Assembly (NCBI GenBank): GCA_947579605.1
Contig: OX388321.1
Coordinates: 11,869,427 to 11,933,426, forward strand
Length of the DNA stretch: 64,000 nt
Direction of reading: 5' to 3'
Origin: Athripsodes cinereus
Taxonomy: Eukaryota; Arthropoda; Insecta; Trichoptera; Leptoceridae
In this document: in pieces, positions 56,793 through 64,000 of the stretch
How positions within the stretch are numbered: the first letter of the stretch is position 1
Layout of the letters: each line of letters opens with the position of its first letter
Made by a program: the position numbers and the translations under genes
The notes under the pieces: generated by a model
Databases searched by the model: none
Told to the model about the DNA's origin: nothing
What the model saw: the letters and a program-made list of their open reading frames with translations, nothing else

Positions 56793-59786
56793 CTACTTCA
56801 TTAACTTTTTTAAAGCTAACTTAAACTTAGCTATACCAATATTTGCTAGATCCTTGCAATCCACCGGCAAAGCATTATACCACTTCACTCCTAGGTAGGA
56901 GTAGTGGTTTTGCGCAAACGTTGTGTTTTTTTTTGGTATTTTTATAAGACCACCTAAACGAGGCAATGTGCTAATGCACTCCACCGGGTGGATCGGATCA
57001 GTTATATATTCCTTACAAATACGCAGTACAGCTTGTCTCCTATATATTGTGTCCAATCTTAATACTCCAAAGTCAGAAAACAGTTGGTCAGATGGGTAAT
57101 CACTCGGCTTATGCAATATAATCTTAATAATTTTTCGCTGTATGATGTAAAGTGGCTTCAAGCTGGTAGAATATATTCCTCCCCATCCTATTATTCCATA
57201 CTGCATAACCGACTGCGCAAGAGCATAGTAAACCATTTTTAACACATTCGTACATAGAAAACTTCTGAGACGATAAAAGACATAAAATATCTTTCTCAAT
57301 CTCTCTACAGTCATAAACAATTGATCTCTCCATTTTAATTCCGAATCAACCAGCACACCCAAATACCTAACCGAACTATGTACTTTCAATCTAACACATT
57401 CAGTTTCTTCACCATAACATTTCATATCACAATCATAGCGGTGGATTCTAACATCCAAATTTTTAGGTACATTTTTTTCATTAATAGAGAAAGGTAGCAC
57501 AGCAGTCTTTCGAGCATTCAGCGTTAACAAATTTAGGTCGAACCATGATCTTAGAACACCCATCTCCACATTTGCCACTTCAACAACCTCATCCCATGTG
57601 TCACCCACAGATAACATCACCGTATCATCTGCGAAAGAAACAATTTCAGATCGAATATTTATATCAAACAGATTATTTACATATATTAAAAACATTATAG
57701 GCCCCAAGACTGTGCCTTGTGGTATGCCATAAGTGGAACAAGCATGGTCGCTCAACACATCTCTCAACCTGACATGCTGCTCTCGGTTATATAAGTAGCT
57801 TCTTAGCCAATTTAAACATGCATCATCGAACCCAATTTTATTTAGTCTACGTATTAATCTCTCATGGCTAATACTATCAAAAGCCTTTTGTAGGTCTATG
57901 AATAATCCAATACATTTTTTACCATTATCCAATGCATTGCAGACCACAGACGTCAATCTGGCAATAGCATCCTCTGTTCCAATTCCTTCTCTAAACCCAT
58001 ATTGATTTCCACTAAATATAGCATTATCATCAGTATATTTGAGTATTCTTTTTTTCACTACTCTTTCATAGATTTTAGCAATACTTGAAGTAAGTGATAT
58101 CGGTCTATAATTTGTTGGGTTCTTCCTATCGCCAGACTTGAATACCGGAGTAACATGTGTGATCTTATAGATAGATGGGAAAACTCCTTCCTTTAAACTG
58201 TTATTAATTATGTAAGTGAGTGGCCTCACCAGTTGTGCAAGATTAGTCTTTAATATCTCAACAGTTACACCGTCAAAACCAGGCGACGTTCCACCCTTCA
58301 TTGACTTCACTATAGTTTCGATTTCACTCTCATTCACGATCTCAAACTGCTTATATTGTCTTGAAACTGGTGAATCTCCTTCATCAACATTTATAACACT
58401 GGGAGCAATATTATTAATCTTACGTGCAAGGTCAGCTCCCACAGAGGTAAAAAAACCATTAAAAACATTTGCACATTTCTTAGGTTCCTTAGAAACATTT
58501 AATATCTGCTCCTCATTAATTATTTCAGTAATAGGACTAAATTTCTTTCTTTTATTTATTGCTTCATTTATTGTATCCCATACTTTCTTTGCACTTTGTC
58601 CAGCAAGTTCAACCTTTTTAGCAAAATATTTGTTCTTTGCTTGTCGAATAAGATTAGTCAGCATATTCCTATATTGCCTGAATATTGTCCTTGTCGCAAC
58701 ATCGTTCGGATATTGCAAAGTCCTTCTATATAATTTTTCCTTGTTTCTTATAGAAACAACAAGTCCATGAGTAATCCATGGCTTAATACGCCTATATTTA
58801 GATTTAATATTGCTCTTAACTTCAACAAGGGACGTTGCATCTTTAATATGTTTATCAAGAATCTCATGGAAAGCCAAAGCACTATCCTCCGCACCACCGC
58901 AATCATATAACCGAGACCAATTTTCAGATAGTAACAAACCCTTTAAATATTCCATATTCAACCTTGCACACTTTAAGGTCATTGATGTTCGCTCATAGTT
59001 TGTTCTATTTACTAATATTTTTTTCACAAGTATCGTTGTATGATGATCTGTAATAGAATTCTTCCATATTAGCGCTGTTATATTTTCTAGTCCTTCTATC
59101 GGTTCGTTTATCCAAAAATGATCAATACATGATGGTGTCTGTCCCAGAACTTGACGGGTGTATTTTCTTATGCAAAGCTTAAAATTATGATCACTTAGTC
59201 GGTCGATGTACTCGGCCTTGTCAGCTCCATCATAGTCATCGGAAACATTTATATTTATATCACCCGCTATCACAACATTTTTACCTTTTAGCTCATCCGC
59301 TATTCTACCGATATTATTTAAGAAAACATTTATATCAGAACCATGAGTCCTATAGACAGCAATCACATGAAATTCACATTTTAATATTCTAAACTTTATC
59401 TGTAAGCAATTAATTAAGGGTATATCTATTTCCACAACCGAAATATCACATAATCTTTCATTGATATAAACCGATATTCCACTATTCCTGTTTATAATTT
59501 TTGAGGTGGAAAAATATTCATAATTGGGAATTGGATAAGTAGGACTATTCATATTCAGATGAGCTTCCGTCAAAATGATGACATCAGGCCTACACTCAAG
59601 CATATCCAAATGTATAAGAAACTCGTCATAATTTTTTTGTATGCTTCTAATATTTAGGTGCATCACCACAAATTTATCAATACTTTGAGACAAAACATTG
59701 TCGCAGTCTTTGGATGTAAGACATATATGCTCTTCAACATTATAATTATTATCCACATATTCTGCTATGCTTTCAATACCTAGTAT
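56793..59786 (-). CDS. LINE ORF2: endonuclease-reverse transcriptase (zinc-knuckle LINE)
   Basis: An intact 987-residue frame counted from a GTG at 59756. The APE endonuclease comes first: MHLNIRSIQKNYDEF from residue 32, TEA with E64, AGDIN 164-168, SITDHHT with D237 and H238. The reverse transcriptase spans about 480-760: HVTPVFKSGD, NYRPISLTSSIAKIYE, FIDLQKAFD (D621), GIPQGTVLGPIMFLIYVNN and FADD (D710-D711). The C-terminal region ends WYNALPVDCKDL...FKLALKKL, which is common in the L2/CR1/Jockey assemblage. There is no RNase H. The frame is open back to a TAA about 33 nt before the GTG without an ATG; the first ATG is residue 32, directly before the first endonuclease motif and a possible start. 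It differs strongly from the other LINE's ORF2. Confidence 0.92.
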   Translation of the reverse strand: MLGIESIAEYVDNNYNVEEHICLTSKDCDNVLSQSIDKFVVMHLNIRSIQKNYDEFLIHLDMLECRPDVIILTEAHLNMNSPTYPIPNYEYFSTSKIINRNSGISVYINERLCDISVVEIDIPLINCLQIKFRILKCEFHVIAVYRTHGSDINVFLNNIGRIADELKGKNVVIAGDININVSDDYDGADKAEYIDRLSDHNFKLCIRKYTRQVLGQTPSCIDHFWINEPIEGLENITALIWKNSITDHHTTILVKKILVNRTNYERTSMTLKCARLNMEYLKGLLLSENWSRLYDCGGAEDSALAFHEILDKHIKDATSLVEVKSNIKSKYRRIKPWITHGLVVSIRNKEKLYRRTLQYPNDVATRTIFRQYRNMLTNLIRQAKNKYFAKKVELAGQSAKKVWDTINEAINKRKKFSPITEIINEEQILNVSKEPKKCANVFNGFFTSVGADLARKINNIAPSVINVDEGDSPVSRQYKQFEIVNESEIETIVKSMKGGTSPGFDGVTVEILKTNLAQLVRPLTYIINNSLKEGVFPSIYKITHVTPVFKSGDRKNPTNYRPISLTSSIAKIYERVVKKRILKYTDDNAIFSGNQYGFREGIGTEDAIARLTSVVCNALDNGKKCIGLFIDLQKAFDSISHERLIRRLNKIGFDDACLNWLRSYLYNREQHVRLRDVLSDHACSTYGIPQGTVLGPIMFLIYVNNLFDINIRSEIVSFADDTVMLSVGDTWDEVVEVANVEMGVLRSWFDLNLLTLNARKTAVLPFSINEKNVPKNLDVRIHRYDCDMKCYGEETECVRLKVHSSVRYLGVLVDSELKWRDQLFMTVERLRKIFYVFYRLRSFLCTNVLKMVYYALAQSVMQYGIIGWGGIYSTSLKPLYIIQRKIIKIILHKPSDYPSDQLFSDFGVLRLDTIYRRQAVLRICKEYITDPIHPVECISTLPRLGGLIKIPKKNTTFAQNHYSYLGVKWYNALPVDCKDLANIGIAKFKLALKKLMK

Positions 59787-60906
59787 TTAGAAAACAATTT
59801 ATACCTATGTCCATAAAAACATCCAAAACTGCAAGGCAATGCAAAAACAATTTAAAACAAAATAAGAACATTATTAATAAAACATAAGAAATATATAGTA
59901 TGCACAAATATGCAACAATTATGTTGCATATCATTATAGCATACGGCCATAACAATATCTTATTTTCTACAATCTTTATTTTTATCTGATAAATCATAAC
60001 CAAGTTCATAATTAAAATAATACCATACATCTCTATGTCTAGCTTCTGTGGCTCAACACAAACGATAAACACACATACAATATCAATCAAGTTAATATGA
60101 ATAAGGATGAAAAATTCATTATTACGAGTACAATACAAAATATAATTTTCTGGGTAAGGATAACAAAAAATGTTCCAGACAATATTAGTGAAAACAATTT
60201 CACTCTTCATAACAATAACATTATACATCATCACATTATTGCAAGCATGTATATAACGAACAAAAATTTGTACAACAATAAGATAGTATAGGGCGGTACT
60301 TGAGTACAATTCGTAATCCACCACTTCAATAATATTATACATCATCATACTATTTCTAGCATATATAATATAACGAACAAAAATTTGTGCAACAATGAAA
60401 CAATATAAGGTGGAACTTGAGTATAATCCAAAATTCACCACCTCAATAGTATTATTCAACATCATACTATTTTTACCAACATAACTATAACGAACAGAAA
60501 TTTGAAAAACAATCAAACAATACAGCATGGGACTTGAGTATAATTCACAATTCACCACTTCCTTAGAATACACTTTCAAAGTTAACAACAAACTAGTATT
60601 CGATCCTTTGGCACGCCAGGTTATACATTCTCTTGTACTGTGAGCATAACTTCTTATCAAAGGCGTTGTGGTTATGATCCACCGGCGCGATCCCTCTTTT
60701 TTCTCTTCCGTATAGCATACAATTTGTGCACTTCGGTTCATCCTGTCTCTTATCGCAGTTTTCATACTTGTGGCTACCTCCGCAATGATAACATACTTGT
60801 GGCTTATCCATCTTGTCACATTTAGTCGACACATGTCCGTATGATAAGCAACGAAAACACTGCACCACGGGATCCGTGTCAAATACTCCAATCCTTTGAA
60901 AGCCAA
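59773..60906 (-). CDS. Long hydrophobic open frame bridging ORF1 and ORF2
   Basis: A 377-codon frame that enters from within the ORF1 3' end (phase +1 to ORF1) and continues about 270 codons through the AT-rich spacer to TGA at 59773, 16 nt before the GTG counted as the start of ORF2. It overlaps the open ORF2 frame by about 14 nt, again in the +1 phase. It opens with TTG, so a canonical start is lacking; ATGs occur inside. The spacer part is hydrophobic, with three repeats of 39, 39 and 38 codons (60558-60211; VVNFGLYSSSTLYCFIVAQI is typical). The repeats differ at many bases yet keep frame and hydrophobic character. The end (IIVAYLCILYISYVLLIMFL) looks membrane-spanning. No family is recognised; coding status is unproven. 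Confidence 0.45.
   Translation of the reverse strand: MAFKGLEYLTRIPWCSVFVAYHTDMCRLNVTRWISHKYVIIAEVATSMKTAIRDRMNRSAQIVCYTEEKKEGSRRWIITTTPLIRSYAHSTRECITWRAKGSNTSLLLTLKVYSKEVVNCELYSSPMLYCLIVFQISVRYSYVGKNSMMLNNTIEVVNFGLYSSSTLYCFIVAQIFVRYIIYARNSMMMYNIIEVVDYELYSSTALYYLIVVQIFVRYIHACNNVMMYNVIVMKSEIVFTNIVWNIFCYPYPENYILYCTRNNEFFILIHINLIDIVCVFIVCVEPQKLDIEMYGIILIMNLVMIYQIKIKIVENKILLWPYAIMICNIIVAYLCILYISYVLLIMFLFCFKLFLHCLAVLDVFMDIGINCFLNTRY
60211..60558 (-). repeat. Three 117-bp-class tandem repeats in the LINE spacer
   Basis: Units start at 60558, 60441 and 60324 (117, 117 and 114 bp), each beginning GTGGTG(A/G)AT. Shared cores are TTATACTCAAGT and CAAATTTTTGTTCGTTATA. All lengths are multiples of three. 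Confidence 0.9.
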
Positions 60907-61666
60907 GGTTAACCCTGCACTTTGTCACCAGGTGGCGCCTCATTTCTGTGCTCACCTCTACGATGTAGTGAACGTATGCGGGGTCCCTCTTTAATTTAAT
61001 CACCCTCTTGATGCTCATACTTTTATCACTCTGTTCGGTCAGTGTCTTATCAATATCTGGATTTTGTGATAGTAAATCGTTCGCAAAATCTTCCTGACGG
61101 TAATCTCCGATAATATCTTTAAAAATCATCCAAGGTTTTCTCTTCCTAGGGATTTCAGCACAAAGCTGATCTTTATATTTTTCATTTATGATGCTATATA
61201 GAAGCTTTGTATCATTTCTTGTTGGACAAGTGATCACCAATTTGTTAAACCTTGTAACTCTCATCCCAGCGATCCCAATCCCCAGTGGCCCAACCTTTAG
61301 CTCCTTCCTTAATCGGGTCTCAATTTCTTTCGCCGTAACGGATAAGTCCACTGACGAAATTATGAGTGGGAACTTTGTGTCGGGCGCCCGGCGTCGATCA
61401 CTCAACTTATTTTCATAGTTTGACGCAGGTGCGGCATAGTTAACAATATAACTTTCCAACTTACCCACATGGCCGTCCGTTATGTTTATTATTTTCTGCT
61501 GCAAATCAACAACCTGCTCCTTCAATTTGTTTAATTGGCGGCCATAACAAGCCTCGAGGGCTGTGAGGCTTCCCTCGATAGACGCTCTAATTTTTACATC
61601 TTTTGCGCTGTTAGTTAGCTTTGCTAACTCCGCCTTGACTGATTCAATAATGTTCCTTTCAGTCAT
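60593..61666 (-). CDS. LINE ORF1: coiled coil plus triple CCHC zinc knuckles
   Basis: A gag-like RNA-binding protein of 357 residues, starting at ATG 61666 just after an in-frame TAA. The N-terminus is a coiled coil (about 10-75; LNKLKEQVVDLQQKIINI). The middle (about 95-265; FPLIISSVDLSVTAKEIETR, then RVTRFNKLVITCPTRND and VHYIVEVSTEMRRHLV) is the RRM/PRE-C2HC-like region found before the knuckles in such proteins. The knuckles are C270-C273-H278-C283, C292-C295-H299-C304, and a longer third (C313, C316, H331 or H333, C341). The stop is TAG at 60593. About 835 nt separate it from ORF2, unusually far for this class, where ORFs often abut or overlap (family knowledge). Confidence 0.88.
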   Translation of the reverse strand: MTERNIIESVKAELAKLTNSAKDVKIRASIEGSLTALEACYGRQLNKLKEQVVDLQQKIINITDGHVGKLESYIVNYAAPASNYENKLSDRRRAPDTKFPLIISSVDLSVTAKEIETRLRKELKVGPLGIGIAGMRVTRFNKLVITCPTRNDTKLLYSIINEKYKDQLCAEIPRKRKPWMIFKDIIGDYRQEDFANDLLSQNPDIDKTLTEQSDKSMSIKRVIKLKRDPAYVHYIVEVSTEMRRHLVTKCRVNLGFQRIGVFDTDPVVQCFRCLSYGHVSTKCDKMDKPQVCYHCGGSHKYENCDKRQDEPKCTNCMLYGREKRGIAPVDHNHNAFDKKLCSQYKRMYNLACQRIEY

Positions 61667-62447
61667 TTTAAACTGACACGTCTATTTCAAGCAACGGAAA
61701 GAATGCAACTGAATAGTTATAATTTATAGGGAGGGAAACAATTTAGTTAATAATATAGGTCACATAATATTATTATTATTTAGTACCTTTGTTAGAACCA
61801 CAATAATTATGTCCATCACTGTAATTGGAGATGTTTATATCACAACTTGACCACATAGCCAAAGGTTACATTTAGTGGCTACATTATATAGGCACTACCT
61901 ACATAATATCATATCATGTCATGATAGATTCAGACGTGCTAACTATAAATAACTATGTATACATACTGATGCACCATACCACTACTCTAGTATGTAAAGT
62001 TGATAGCGATACCAACCTGAAACCAGTTTGCAGTCAGTCAGTCAGTAATGATAATAAATAAATAATTCAATAGGAATTACCCATGGTTCAGGTTTTTACT
62101 TCATGATTTTTATCTCATGCTCTGGTATTATAAAATATCACTGATATTTCAATTATTTCTAGAAAATTTGTGAACTACATAATATTATAAATTCTGAATC
62201 ATTTTAAAATGTGTAGGTTGTAACATCACACCACTACACAGCATACACAAATTACCCAACTGTTATAATATAATATTGAATTATTAGATTGATGGTCCTT
62301 ATAAGCCAATAAGCTAATGGTAGAAGCGTTCAAGAGTAATTAGATCGGAGTTTTTACCGGCTTTCCTCAGGAAACAATAGATTGACGATTCATAGCAGTA
62401 AAATTAAAACTATGATATTTCACCTTAAAGGAAAAAATTGAGGGTAG
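61667..62447. other. 5' end of the zinc-knuckle LINE and non-coding flank
   Basis: About 60-80 bp upstream of ORF1 probably still belong to the LINE; no promoter or boundary can be fixed. The rest is AT-rich, with a CAGTCAGTCAGTCAG run near 62032-62046. Confidence 0.4.
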
Positions 62448-62600
62448 TTGCCGTGTGGAAAGGCGACAGATGTCCTGGCTAAGAAATATCAGAGAGCGGA
62501 CCGGAATCCAAGAGCTGGTGGAAGAGCTGTTCCGGTTGCACAAGACAGAGAAACCTACGCCAGGGTGATAGCCGACGTCGGGAGTACCTGACATGGCCCG
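62448..62600 (+). pseudogene. LINE RT 3'-end fragment, frameshifted
   Basis: RRQMSWLRNIRERTGIQELV, then EELFRL. After a one-base shift the frame continues AQDRETYARVIADVGST-stop followed by HGP. This is the terminus of RTE-type reverse transcriptases, related to the reversed fragment at 18990-19115. Confidence 0.75.
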
Positions 62601-64000
62601 TTGAGAAAATAATATTTTGACGAAACATTTCAATCGATTGAAACCCAAATATTTATCGATTGGTGAAAAGTTAGTCATAATAACAAACAGAAGTAGGTAT
62701 TACTTCAATTAAGGTTAATACGATGTATAAAACATGTGTTTTTTTCTTAATTATACAAGGTCGAAGATGATAACGCAAGGAAAATTGTAGGCATACATAT
62801 CTTATTAGGTATGTCTGCGGAAATTTGATATGAGTACCTAGGTACCTACTTAATATATAATTGTATAATTCCCAAAAATAGCTAGATATAAAGGTATTAT
62901 CTCGATAACACCTTATAGTTGATAAAAAATATTATGTTTTGATATGAAAGAGGTTATTATGACGCGAAATGCACTAATGAAACTTTACTTGTATTTCTCG
63001 TATGTTATACGATGCCTAAAGAAGCAAAAATGAGTTTCGCTATTCTGCAGCATATGTATCTCTCTAGTTTTATGTATTTGTGCATCGAAAGTTACAGAGC
63101 ATTGAATTTATAATACTGTCATTAAATTTATTTACTAACGTTATCAATATTGAGACAACATTCATACAATTATAGTGAATAGGTACGAGTTTTTACATCA
63201 CTTTCATTCTCTTCAAACCAGCGAGGATGCATGCCACTCTTTGTGAATCTGTTATTTTTTGTATCATGCAGAGGTGGTATGTGTGTTAATTACACGCCTA
63301 TAGTGAGCCTCATGGCTACCTTCCTTGTGGTCGTGATGCTATGGAAAGACGTTACTGTAAAGTAAGTAAGATGACATTACAAATAATATGTTTGAACATG
63401 GAATACTGTCGAGGCGAGCACACTCTAAACAGAAAATATATGTTAATCACATTGGCTTAAGGATTATTTTGATGTCATCAGTTATTTTATCGAACGACAG
63501 CAATAACTGCAGCTCTACACTCCTTAGCGAATTCGTTTTCATTTTTCTTTGCCTAAAAACCGCTTCAAATAAAACTACCATGTCTCGATAGTTGAATTAT
63601 TCTATTTCATTTTATTCTTCACAGCTCCATCCAGTCGCTCACGAGTATAGTTGAATGATCGACAGAAACATAAAAAACAACAATATCATAAAAACTGGTG
63701 GGCATTGCGTATTGCATTGTAACATTTAATTAGTTAAGGTCTTGCATAATACATTATATTATACAATTGATAGTTTGACGTAGAATTATCAGTGGCGTAT
63801 AAAGGCGTGCAATTATTATCGTGCGTCTGTAAACAATACCTCAGTAGGTATTGTAATTCTGATAAGTTACCGAACAAAGTTGTATATTATGTACCATAAA
63901 CTGCTCTATTTTTTATGATTACATAAATAGCTTGCATTGAGATTTTAATTTTGATTTTATGTACCTATGTGAATTTACGTAAGTATAAAGAATGTATTGA
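62601..64000. other. Non-coding stretch
   Basis: AT-rich; no gene recognised. The 67-codon open frame at 63388-63591 shows no features. Confidence 0.5.

Overview
The window is an AT-rich stretch of an insect nuclear genome, most likely a moth or butterfly. The evidence is two split host genes with insect-type proteins (Pox meso and a Ctr1 copper transporter), abundant short TAGGTACC-like strings, and many truncated LINE tails carrying a GGAAGAGATCGC...GCGAT hairpin that I associate with Lepidoptera. The species cannot be named from the sequence. No bacterial-type operon, CRISPR array, rRNA or convincing tRNA gene was seen.

Host genes. 11773-12407 (+) is the last coding exon of Pox meso (Pax1/9 family); its upstream exon was not found. 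A complete three-exon Ctr1/SLC31 copper transporter of 179 residues lies on the minus strand (coding 37557-37456, 27046-26811, 26407-26206). Its first intron is 10.4 kb, and 9.1 kb of that is one LTR retrotransposon.

Mobile DNA fills most of the rest. (a) 28206-37282 is a non-coding LTR element with unusually long (2.55 kb) near-identical LTRs, a 4-bp target duplication, a tRNA-His-like primer site and a G-rich polypurine tract. Its 5' LTR alone carries a 557-bp MITE, so the 3' LTR preserves the empty site. (b) 44700-50000 (-) is a LINE with a PHD-finger ORF1 and an EN-RT ORF2. (c) 56465-61700 (-) is a second LINE with a triple zinc-knuckle ORF1 and an EN-RT ORF2. Both look coding-competent. 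In both, the ORF1-ORF2 spacer is a long open hydrophobic frame and ORF2 has no ATG at its upstream end. (d) Many 5'-truncated LINE fragments and tails are scattered through the window, together with a SINE-like family that shares its 3' end with one LINE family, and a second, tRNA-derived SINE. (e) Several TIR elements are present: two 473-bp Harbinger-like copies with TTA/TAA duplications, a 439-bp element nested in a LINE fragment, a 679-bp element and a 427-bp element.

The strongest leads for something undescribed are the bridging frames of the two LINEs. One directly follows an in-frame UGA-CUA stop context; the other carries three frame-preserving repeats. Next come the long-LTR non-coding retroelement and the shared LINE/SINE 3' tail. 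Remaining stretches are AT-rich non-coding DNA in which no gene could be supported.
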